Below are positions 1-5,516 of a DNA stretch of 19,355 nucleotides, in pieces (the stretch's first letter is position 1; the number at the start of each line of letters is the position of its first letter). The position numbers and the translations under genes are program-made. Where the stretch lies: positions 1-19,355 of the forward strand of contig DATGSF010000245.1 of the NCBI GenBank assembly GCA_035302865.1, written 5' to 3'. This DNA comes from DATGSF01 sp035302865. GTDB taxonomy: Bacteria; Bacteroidota; Bacteroidia; Chitinophagales; Chitinophagaceae. Under the pieces are notes generated by a model. The model was not told where the DNA came from. It saw only the letters and a list, made by a program, of their open reading frames with translations, and searched no databases.

Positions 1-183
1 ATGAATAAAGGTTCTGTGATTAGTCAAACAGTTTATGCGCAATTTAGTCCTATCTTACAAAAATTATACTTTCCTTTTAAAAAGTTTGATTTGGCTATGA
101 CTGGCATAGAAATAGAAGAAAATAAAATTAGTTTTCCCCAAGCTGCCGGGATGGGTTTGGCTAGTGTGGAAGGCTTTTGGTAG
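1..183 (+). CDS. Unidentified protein end or small ORF at window edge
   Basis: Sixty codons are open from the first base of the window to a TAG. An ATG happens to be the first codon, so this may be a complete short protein or, more likely, the C-terminal end of a longer gene cut by the window edge. The peptide is soluble-looking, with no signal peptide or membrane segment; it contains YFPFKKFDLAMTGIEI and ends ASVEGFW. I do not recognise the family. A promoter-like site for the next gene follows 37 bases after the stop, so the two are probably separate transcription units. Confidence 0.45.
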   Translation: MNKGSVISQTVYAQFSPILQKLYFPFKKFDLAMTGIEIEENKISFPQAAGMGLASVEGFW

Positions 184-220
184 TATTTAAGAGTTTTCTT
201 AAAAAATATAATAAATATTG

Positions 221-228
221 TAATTTTG
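221..228 (+). promoter_or_regulatory. Bacteroidota -7 promoter element for the crotonase gene
   Basis: TAATTTTG matches the Bacteroidota -7 consensus TAnnTTTG and lies 16 bases before the ATG of the downstream gene, so a start site would fall close to 234. The expected -33 position (about 198) holds only a T-rich run without a clear TTG. The call therefore rests on the -7 box and its placement. Confidence 0.5.
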
Positions 229-244
229 CCACAAAAATTAAATT

Positions 245-1000
245 ATGGAAGCATACGTACATTCAGAAATTAAGGATAAAGTAGGAATTGTTGAGTTCTT
301 TCATCCAGCAAGTAATTCTCTGCCAGGAGTAATATTAGATAAAATTGCTCAAGAAATACTTAAAATGGATGAAGAGGAAGAAGTAAAAGTAATCTTGTTA
401 AAAAGTGGAGGAGATCGTGCATTTTGCGCAGGAGCTTCCTTTGATGAATTAATAGCGATTGATAATAAAGAGACTGGTTTGGCCTTTTTTACAGGTTTTG
501 CAAAAGTTATTAATGCAATCAGAGAAGTTTCAAAATTTGTTATTGTGAGAGTTCAAGGAAAAGTTGTAGGTGGAGGTGTTGGGATTGCAGCGGCTGGTGA
601 TTATACATTTGCAACGAAACATGCTGCAATAAAACTTAGTGAATTGGCGGTAGGAATAGGGCCATTTGTTGTTGGACCTGCAGTGGAAAGAAAAATGGGA
701 TTATCTGCTTTCACACAATTAACTATAAATGCTAAAAACTTTCAATCAGCAGAATGGGCACATACTCATGGTTTATATGCTGGTGTGTATGAAAATGCTG
801 AAGAAATGGATGAAGCAATAAATGGTTTGTTAGAAGATTTAAAAGGTAGTAATCCAGAAGCAATGAAAGAACTGAAAAAGGTGTTTTGGCAAGGAACAGA
901 AAATTGGAGTACACTTTTGAAAGAAAGAGCAGCAATAAGTGGAGAGTTAGTATTAAGTGAGTTTACTAGAAATGCGATAAACGAATTTAAGAAAAAATAA
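245..1000 (+). CDS. Enoyl-CoA hydratase/isomerase (crotonase) family protein
   Basis: A cytosolic crotonase-fold protein of 251 residues, the usual family length, which should act on an acyl-CoA thioester. Visible motifs are the first oxyanion-hole segment AFCAGASFDEL (59-69) and the second, VQGKVVGGGVGIAAAGD (103-119). Aligning to rat crotonase by eye, the GGG-CEL segment carrying Glu144 reads GGG-VGI, so Gly113 replaces that catalytic acid. The second acid, Glu164, is kept as Glu133 in SELAVGIGP. A single retained acid is more typical of enoyl-CoA isomerases and other non-hydratase members, so calling it a hydratase would be unsafe. It has its own promoter-like site and is followed 63 bases later by infC; nothing nearby names a pathway. 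Family assignment is firm, substrate unknown. Confidence 0.9.
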   Translation: MEAYVHSEIKDKVGIVEFFHPASNSLPGVILDKIAQEILKMDEEEEVKVILLKSGGDRAFCAGASFDELIAIDNKETGLAFFTGFAKVINAIREVSKFVIVRVQGKVVGGGVGIAAAGDYTFATKHAAIKLSELAVGIGPFVVGPAVERKMGLSAFTQLTINAKNFQSAEWAHTHGLYAGVYENAEEMDEAINGLLEDLKGSNPEAMKELKKVFWQGTENWSTLLKERAAISGELVLSEFTRNAINEFKKK

Positions 1001-1010
1001 GAAGCTAATG

Positions 1011-1044
1011 GTGCAAATGTATGAAGAAAAGCTTATATTTGCAC
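1011..1044 (+). promoter_or_regulatory. infC promoter -7 box inside an 8-bp inverted repeat
   Basis: GTGCAAAT (1011-1018) and ATTTGCAC (1037-1044) are perfect inverted repeats separated by 18 bases. The right arm overlaps TATATTTG (1034-1041), a full match to TAnnTTTG located 22 bases before the infC ATG. A good TTG -33 is not evident. The arms could be an operator, or a weak hairpin at the end of the preceding gene; the promoter reading is better supported because the -7 box is exact and well placed. Confidence 0.45.
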
Positions 1045-1063
1045 TAATAATTAAAAATCATTA

Positions 1064-1615
1064 ATGCAAAGAAGAGGAAGACAGAATAGAAAACCTGGTA
1101 AAAATCAACCAGAACATCGTATTAATCAAGCAATTAGATCGCCCGAAGTAAGGGTAGTAGGTGAAGGGATTGAAGCAGAAGTTTATCCTATTAAAGAAGC
1201 ACTTAAATTAGCAGAAGAAAGAGGAGTTGATTTAGTTGAAATATCTCCAACTGCTAAACCACCAGTATGTAGATTAGTAGATTATAATAAATTCCTTTAC
1301 GAGAAAAAGCGTAGAGAAAAAGAAAGAAAAGCTAAATCTAAGCAATCGGAAGTTAAAGAAATTCGATTTACACCAAATACTGATGAGCATGATTTTGAAT
1401 TTAAAGCAAAACATGCAGAGAAATTCCTTTCAGACGGACATAAAGTAAAATGTTTTGTTCAGTTTAGAGGAAGGAATATTTTGTTTAAAGATCGTGGACA
1501 ATTATTGCTATTGAAATTTGCGGAAAGATTAACAGAATTTGGAGCTTTGGAATCCATGCCTAAAATGGAAGGAAGAAGAATGTTCGCAATGTTAAGTCCT
1601 AAAAAGAAAAAATAA
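1064..1615 (+). CDS. infC: Translation initiation factor IF-3
   Basis: IF3 binds the 30S subunit, keeps it apart from 50S and checks start-codon/initiator-tRNA pairing. The 183-residue product has the two-domain layout: N-domain from RINQAIRSPEVRVVGEG (19-35) through VCRLVDYNKFLYE, a lysine/arginine-rich linker helix (about 86-99), and a C-domain with IRFTPNTDEHDFEFKAKHAEKFL and VQFRGRNILFKDRG. The C-terminus is a lysine tail, common in Bacteroidota. The start is a plain ATG, unlike the AUU used for autoregulation in E. coli; the codon upstream is TTA and no extension is needed. It stands alone: rpmI and rplT, its usual downstream partners, are absent and two putative small-RNA genes follow instead. 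Confidence 0.97.
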   Translation: MQRRGRQNRKPGKNQPEHRINQAIRSPEVRVVGEGIEAEVYPIKEALKLAEERGVDLVEISPTAKPPVCRLVDYNKFLYEKKRREKERKAKSKQSEVKEIRFTPNTDEHDFEFKAKHAEKFLSDGHKVKCFVQFRGRNILFKDRGQLLLLKFAERLTEFGALESMPKMEGRRMFAMLSPKKKK

Positions 1616-1652
1616 TTTTAAAAAAAATACCTGAAAATATTTTGAATATTAC

Positions 1653-1683
1653 TTGGAAGTATTAAATTCTTGAAATACATTTG
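1653..1683 (+). promoter_or_regulatory. Promoter of putative small RNA, copy 1
   Basis: TTG at 1653-1655, exactly 20 bases, then TACATTTG at 1676-1683: a complete Bacteroidota-type promoter. The 59-bp repeat begins 3 bases after the -7 box, so transcription should start at about 1688-1690. The -33 region sits inside a small palindrome, TACTTGGAAGTA (1650-1661), a possible regulator site. Confidence 0.6.
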
Positions 1684-1686
1684 TAA

Positions 1687-1745
1687 TGTTTTCATGGTGA
1701 TAGGGTTTATAGGGGCTGGTCCATTTTGGAACTAGCCCTTATTTT
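1687..1745 (+). repeat. 59-bp perfect direct repeat, copy 1
   Basis: Base-for-base identical to 1902-1960, 215 bases downstream in the same orientation. Identity stops sharply on both sides; outside it only the promoter elements match, at the same offsets. The repeat therefore coincides with a predicted transcript rather than with an insertion-sequence end. Confidence 0.97.
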
Positions 1746-1748
1746 TTT
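1689..1748 (+). ncRNA. Putative ~60-nt small RNA, copy 1
   Basis: The predicted transcript starts a few bases after a full Bacteroidota promoter and ends at an intrinsic terminator. The 5' half is single-stranded-looking and contains two ATAGGG runs; the 3' half is a strong GC-containing hairpin followed by seven Ts. A 13-codon ORF (MVIGFIGAGPFWN) spans 1694-1735 and stops inside the 3' arm of the hairpin, so a leader-peptide or micro-protein role is an alternative. I do not recognise the RNA family. Transcription is inferred from signals, not shown. Confidence 0.55.
1711..1748 (+). terminator. Intrinsic terminator of small RNA copy 1
   Basis: AGGGGCTGGTCC (1711-1722) pairs with GGAACTAGCCCTT (1728-1740) around an ATTTT loop: 12 pairs including two G-U, with one bulged A (1730). 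It is followed by A and seven Ts. It may also stop any readthrough from infC. Confidence 0.75.
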
Positions 1749-1866
1749 GTTAATTTTTTGCTGATTTGAAGAGTCAAATTCTTTCCGTCTTTATATTTCC
1801 CAACTTCTCTCCAATAAGAATAATATCTTTTAAGCGTATAAAAAATAAATAATTATTTTATAATTG
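1749..1866. other. Spacer between the two 59-bp repeats
   Basis: AT-rich DNA with no plus-strand gene. On the minus strand a stretch of about 35 codons lacks stops (reading KRYYSYWREVGKYKDGK and ending at the TTA at 1739-1741), but it has no start codon and a stop directly before it. It may be a decayed gene end or chance. Confidence 0.4.
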
Positions 1867-1898
1867 TTTGGTAATGTGAAAATAAACTTATATCTTTA
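1867..1898 (+). promoter_or_regulatory. Promoter of putative small RNA, copy 2
   Basis: TTTG at 1867-1870, 20 bases, then TATCTTTA at 1891-1898, one base off TAnnTTTG. Both elements stand at exactly the same distance from the 59-bp repeat as in copy 1, although the surrounding bases differ. That positional conservation is the main support. Confidence 0.55.
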
Positions 1899-1901
1899 TC
1901 G

Positions 1902-1960
1902 TGTTTTCATGGTGATAGGGTTTATAGGGGCTGGTCCATTTTGGAACTAGCCCTTATTTT
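1902..1960 (+). repeat. 59-bp perfect direct repeat, copy 2
   Basis: Identical to 1687-1745 at every base, same strand. The block ends at a TTTT after the hairpin; the next base differs (A here, T in copy 1). Confidence 0.97.
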
Positions 1961-1963
1961 ATT
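1904..1963 (+). ncRNA. Putative ~60-nt small RNA, copy 2
   Basis: Second copy of the same predicted transcript, with its own promoter and terminator. It ends 46 bases before the ATG of the secreted repeat protein, so it could act as an independent small RNA or as a leader whose terminator limits readthrough into that gene. The same 13-codon ORF is present at 1909-1950. Confidence 0.5.
1926..1963 (+). terminator. Intrinsic terminator of small RNA copy 2
   Basis: Same hairpin as copy 1 (arms 1926-1937 and 1943-1955, ATTTT loop), but the following tract is ATTTTATT, poorer in T. Termination may be leakier here, which matters because a gene lies directly downstream. Confidence 0.65.
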
Positions 1964-2009
1964 CACTAATTCTCTTCTGGTTTTTAAAAAACTCTATTAT
2001 ATTTACAGC

Positions 2010-3149
2010 ATGAAACGGACCCTAGCTTTTTTAAGTTTATTGCTTTTAATCACTAATGTAAAAGAATTATATAGCCAACCTATAAGTGCTTTTACTGATA
2101 TACAAAGGAATTTCCAGATTTTTGATCAAGGAAGTAAAAAGAAAATTGAATCATTACTCCCATTGGATTATAAAATCGGTAGGATTGCTATTCCATATAT
2201 AGATAATTCTAAAAACTTCAAAATTTATAGTAATGGGCATTCTGTGAAAATAAATGATGGATTTACTAATCGTTTTGAGGCCACAGATAATCTTATTGCT
2301 TATTATAATGCGAGAGCATTATGGGTTTGGGAAAATGGAGAAACCTATTTGCTTACAGGAATTGCTGAACAGTCTTATGTTTCCGATAGCTTGGTTCTAT
2401 ACTTTGATGGAGTGCAAAAAGAATTTAAAGCATACTATCAAGGAGAAATCTATCCAATTGAGGATTACTTAGGTTCTAGCAATAGGCTTAGCTTTGATGG
2501 AAATGTAACTGAAGGGATGAGTATTGCATCAGGGCAATTACCTAGTGCGAAAGTAGGACCTAATATCGCTGCTTATGTAGATTATTCAGAGCAATTTAAA
2601 TACTTCAAACAAGGAGAAATTCATACACTGGAATCGTATCTTATTCAAAGTTTTGATGTTGGAAGAAATATTATCGCTTATGTGGATGGTGATGGCTATT
2701 TTAAGATCTTATATAATGATGAAGTACAAGAGTTGGAAAGTTTTGCTCCACAAAGTTATGCTGCTGGTAATGAAATGGTTGCCTATATAGATGAGGCAGG
2801 TTATTTTAAAATATTTTATAAAAATGAATTAATTGAAGTAGGATACTTTGATGCTCAATTTCAAGTTAAAGATAATGTAATTGCTTTTTCAAACTCTTCT
2901 AAGCAATTCTTAGGTTTTTATGAAGGGCAATTTTATACTTTAGAAAATTTTACACCTTCAGAAATTAAAATGTCTTATAATTCAATCGCCTTTGTAGGTT
3001 CAGGAAAGGCTTTAAAACTTTTTACCAAAGGGGAAATTCATGAAGTAACAAGAGCCGATATTCAATCTTGGGATTTAAATTATGATGTGCTCAAATATCA
3101 ATTCGGGCGTTCTATGATTAAAGTGTTTTATGAAGGAGAAACATATTAG
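2010..3149 (+). CDS. Secreted beta-repeat protein, probably propeller-like
   Basis: I do not recognise the family. From the ATG at 2010 the product is 379 residues with a clear signal peptide, MKRTLAFLSLLLLITN, probably cut near residue 22. The reading frame is open further up, to a TTG at 1941, but that lies inside the terminator hairpin of the preceding repeat and would bury the signal peptide, so I reject it. The mature protein is about eight or nine repeats of 40-45 residues with the pattern [IV]AYVD-x-x-G-x-FK-[IY]-x-Y-x-[GN]-E-x-x-x-[LV]. The clearest are at about 184-228 (IAAYVDYSEQFKYFKQGE), 219-260, 258-300 and 284-345. Short strands with a recurring aromatic-GE turn suggest a beta-propeller. 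No lipobox and no T9SS domain. A weak TATATTTA lies just before the ATG; readthrough from the upstream promoter is also possible. Confidence 0.8.
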   Translation: MKRTLAFLSLLLLITNVKELYSQPISAFTDIQRNFQIFDQGSKKKIESLLPLDYKIGRIAIPYIDNSKNFKIYSNGHSVKINDGFTNRFEATDNLIAYYNARALWVWENGETYLLTGIAEQSYVSDSLVLYFDGVQKEFKAYYQGEIYPIEDYLGSSNRLSFDGNVTEGMSIASGQLPSAKVGPNIAAYVDYSEQFKYFKQGEIHTLESYLIQSFDVGRNIIAYVDGDGYFKILYNDEVQELESFAPQSYAAGNEMVAYIDEAGYFKIFYKNELIEVGYFDAQFQVKDNVIAFSNSSKQFLGFYEGQFYTLENFTPSEIKMSYNSIAFVGSGKALKLFTKGEIHEVTRADIQSWDLNYDVLKYQFGRSMIKVFYEGETY

Positions 3150-3241
3150 AAAAAACATATTACAATAACTCCAATTTAGATTGTTTGCAATGTGTTTAAC
3201 GGAAAATGAAAATTAAGTTTTTATAATAGCTTATTGAAGCC

Positions 3242-3257
3242 ATATCCTTAAGGATAT
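3242..3257. repeat. 16-bp perfect palindrome
   Basis: ATATCCTTAAGGATAT reads the same on both strands with no central gap. It lies 93 bases after the stop of the beta-repeat gene and is not followed by a T tract, so it resembles a protein-binding site more than a terminator. Confidence 0.6.
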
Positions 3258-3321
3258 TCTAAATAATTATGATTTAGATTTATAAAACTAGAATTAAAAT
3301 TTTTACAAAAATTTAACTAAT

Positions 3322-3357
3322 TTTGTTTGTTTATTTGTTTGTTTATTTGTTTGTTTG
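3322..3357 (+). repeat. TTTG/TTTA tetranucleotide microsatellite
   Basis: Nine uninterrupted 4-base units with a 12-base higher order: TTTG-TTTG-TTTA twice, then TTTG three times. It lies about 190 bases before the ATG of the small secreted protein. Such arrays change length by slippage, and TTTG is also the Bacteroidota -33 motif. Confidence 0.85.
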
Positions 3358-3544
3358 TGGTATTGGTTGTATTGTAATATTTTTAATATTGCATTTTACC
3401 GGCTAATGCTACAAAGTTAAAATAACGGTATAGATAGACATTAGAGCGAATATAAATGATGTTGGAAATATAATATATTAAAACCAATGGAGGTAATCCG
3501 AAAATCCAAAAGAGTAGGAATGACCAAATGAAATATATTATATT

Positions 3545-3892
3545 ATGAAAAGAATTTTAGGATGCTTATTATTTATATCTATTGTTTTAGGATATAGCAA
3601 AGAAGTTAAAGCTGATTATACAGTTAAAGGAAGATTTAAATTAATAGAAATTATAAGCCATTATGAAACTTTATTTACTTGTGAAGGTAATGAAGGGAGA
3701 TGCTATTCACATTATGGCAAAAGCAAAGAACCAACTGATGGTGATGTTATCAAAATTCACACACCCAATGGCGGAGATATAGATGGTATTTTAAGAATCG
3801 AAATATCTGACTGGAATGGAGGTGAAAATCCGATTTATCGCTTTGAACCCTTTAATATCGATGAAATTGATATGGAGAATTGGGAGTTTTAA
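3545..3892 (+). CDS. Small secreted protein of unknown function
   Basis: A 115-residue product with a typical signal peptide, MKRILGCLLFISIVLGYS, probably processed around residues 18-24 (cleavage at VKA-DY is plausible). The mature part of about 90 residues is acidic, with two cysteines spaced C-x6-C (CEGNEGRC), which could form a disulfide, and aromatic-rich segments (ISDWNGGENPIYRFEPF). I see no known motif and no T9SS domain. A 6-codon ORF from 3528 stops across the ATG and is probably meaningless. The upstream region is long and unusual (microsatellite) and no consensus promoter is evident. The gene looks real from its signal peptide and composition; function unknown. Confidence 0.7.
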   Translation: MKRILGCLLFISIVLGYSKEVKADYTVKGRFKLIEIISHYETLFTCEGNEGRCYSHYGKSKEPTDGDVIKIHTPNGGDIDGILRIEISDWNGGENPIYRFEPFNIDEIDMENWEF

Positions 3893-3948
3893 GTAATAAA
3901 TATTAAATTTAAAAGGGTATTACTTCAAAAATCATATATATAAAACTA

Positions 3949-4069
3949 TAGGTTTTTCTAAAATAGATGAAATCCAAAACATAAAGAATGATGGCTGCAG
4001 TCTTTTTAAAAGATAAGATTAATCACTTGATTGAAAATAACAAAGAATTTTGCTATTTTGAGACACCTA
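3949..4069. mobile_element. MITE-like element, copy 1 (TA-ended, inverted termini)
   Basis: The left end TAGGTTTTTCTAAAATAG and the right end CTATTTTGAGACACCTA are imperfect inverted repeats, and both outer dinucleotides are TA. The ends and an internal CTTTTTAAAAG match copy 2 at 6279-6352 in the same orientation. At 121 bp without coding capacity, it fits a non-autonomous element of a TA-targeting (IS630/Tc1-mariner-like) transposase; that affiliation is inference. No transposase is present in the window. Confidence 0.5.
4031..4060 (+). promoter_or_regulatory. Promoter formed by the right end of the MITE-like element
   Basis: TTG at 4031-4033, 20 bases, then TATTTTG at 4054-4060, one base shorter than TAnnTTTG. 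The start site would fall near 4066 and give a leader of about 20 bases before the ATG at 4086. The -7 box is part of the element's right terminal repeat. Confidence 0.4.
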
Positions 4070-4085
4070 AATCAATTATTCATCT

Positions 4086-5510
4086 ATGAAAAAATTATCA
4101 TTTTTACTACTTTTTCTAGGAATGCAATGGTGTGCACTCGCAAAACCTGAACTTATTATTAGTTTGAATATGAATGAATGTGCAAATTGTTATAATGCGC
4201 TATCTAATTTAAAAGACCTTGATTCTTCTTTTTCTTTAAAATATATTTTACCGGAGGAATATGAAGTGGATTCGATAGAATTAAAAGAATACTTATCCTT
4301 GCCGAATCAGGGCGAATATTTATGGTCAAATGCACTAAATAATAAGTATTTAATTAATAATGTGTTTTCTTCTATAACTTTAGTAACAGAAAATGAGAAT
4401 ATGTCTTTTCTTGTTAAAGAGGAATTAGATAAAGATTTAGTAAAATATTTTAATAGTTTGTTGGAGGAGGAATATATCTATGATTTTAAGGACAACATAT
4501 TTAAAGTCTCAAATAAATATATGAAATATTATAAAAACTGGGTATTTATTTCTAATAACCTGACTAAAAATATAACAAAAGCAAATTTTATCACAGGAGA
4601 GTCTAAATCTATTATAAAATACACAGACAAAGTTATTAATGAAGCATATCAATTAGCAAATAAAGACAAAGATTTAATTTTTGGGATAGGAGAAAAATAT
4701 GGGGTTAAAAATCAATATACACCCGAAAGCTTTGATGTATATAAAGATAAAGTTTATTTAATGACTAGTTATTTAGATTATCATTTTGAAAATAATTTTA
4801 AAGATACTTTACAATTGAAATTTTTATCACTTCAAGTATTTGATTTGCATGGGCAATTGTTAAATACTTATGTGGTGGATTATGTTTTAAATGATATAAT
4901 AAATGGCGGTATGGATTATTATACAGAAGTTAATTCTTTTAAAGTTGAAAGCGATTCTGTATTTTATTTTGGGTTGGCGAGTGGTAATGATACAATAAAT
5001 GTTGAAAAGGAGGGGTATTTTATTGGAACTTATCATTTAAATAAAAGAAAAAATAAAATTGCGTTTGCCCAACCTTGGCCATTCTTATTAGGTGAGCAAT
5101 ATAAATATATTGGATATAATTATGCTAATGTAAATTTCTCTTATGATGGTAGAGCGGTAGTGAATTTACTTAATGACAGTATTTATGTAAATAGTGGTGG
5201 ATTTAAAAGTTATAGTATGAAAGTGTTTGAAGGAAATGAACCTATGAAGGAATTGAGGTTTTATTTAAACAAAAAGAACAGAGAAGCAGCGATTACTGAT
5301 AAGTATATTTATCTTTCTTATGTCATTGATGGTTATTTAAAATATGCTAAAAAAGAATTCAATTCCGAACAAGTAATTATAGAGGATGTTTTTCATTTTG
5401 ATGAAGTTTCAAAAATGGAATATGCTATACAAATAGATTATTTAAATAGTGATTATTTAATCACGCCTATTAACCATAATCAAATTAAACGTTATAAAAC
5501 CTTTAAATAA
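4086..5510 (+). CDS. Secreted protein with CxxC motif, function unknown
   Basis: The 474-residue product begins with a signal peptide, MKKLSFLLLFLGMQWCALA, with likely cleavage after Ala19. Directly after it comes ELIISLNMNECANCYNAL, with Cys32-x-x-Cys35 after a beta-strand-like segment, as in thioredoxin-fold proteins. The N-terminal 120 residues may be a thioredoxin-like domain and the remainder (about 140-474), rich in short strands and aromatic residues, may be a propeller-like beta domain; both folds are inferences. No lipobox and no T9SS tail. The downstream T9SS gene follows after 6 bases, so the two are very probably cotranscribed. The codon use looks even more AT-rich than in the core genes nearby, and the pair lies between two MITE-like repeats, suggesting acquisition. 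Confidence 0.75.
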   Translation: MKKLSFLLLFLGMQWCALAKPELIISLNMNECANCYNALSNLKDLDSSFSLKYILPEEYEVDSIELKEYLSLPNQGEYLWSNALNNKYLINNVFSSITLVTENENMSFLVKEELDKDLVKYFNSLLEEEYIYDFKDNIFKVSNKYMKYYKNWVFISNNLTKNITKANFITGESKSIIKYTDKVINEAYQLANKDKDLIFGIGEKYGVKNQYTPESFDVYKDKVYLMTSYLDYHFENNFKDTLQLKFLSLQVFDLHGQLLNTYVVDYVLNDIINGGMDYYTEVNSFKVESDSVFYFGLASGNDTINVEKEGYFIGTYHLNKRKNKIAFAQPWPFLLGEQYKYIGYNYANVNFSYDGRAVVNLLNDSIYVNSGGFKSYSMKVFEGNEPMKELRFYLNKKNREAAITDKYIYLSYVIDGYLKYAKKEFNSEQVIIEDVFHFDEVSKMEYAIQIDYLNSDYLITPINHNQIKRYKTFK

Positions 5511-5516
5511 AACAGT

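Larger units (their letters stand above)
3150..3544. other. 395-bp non-coding stretch with palindrome and microsatellite
   Basis: No convincing gene on either strand. It holds a 16-bp perfect palindrome (3242-3257), a TTTG/TTTA tetranucleotide array (3322-3357), an ACCG...CGGT segment (3398-3429) containing a minus-strand TAACTTTG box (3419-3412), and short start-stop ORFs of 14 codons or fewer near 3487 and 3528. Confidence 0.6.

Noticed and set aside
1739..1845. Minus-strand open stretch of about 35 codons (KRYYSYWREVGKYKDGK) between the repeats
   Set aside because: It has no start codon, a stop immediately upstream and no recognised family. A decayed gene end is possible, but this length is not unlikely by chance.
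1941..2009. N-terminal extension of the beta-repeat protein from a TTG start
   Set aside because: It begins inside the terminator hairpin of the 59-bp repeat and would precede an obvious signal peptide; the ATG at 2010 is a better start.
3322..3357. CRISPR-like array
   Set aside because: The repeats are 4- and 12-base units without spacers; this is a microsatellite. No CRISPR array or cas gene was seen in the window.
3398..3460. Possible integron attC site before the small secreted gene
   Set aside because: The ACCG/CGGT and CTAATG/CATTAG arms looked suggestive, but proper RYYYAAC and GTTRRRY core sites in the right order are missing and no integrase is present.
3487..3543. Short ORFs (14 and 6 codons) before the small secreted protein
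   Set aside because: Too short, with no distinctive composition; such ORFs are expected by chance in AT-rich DNA.
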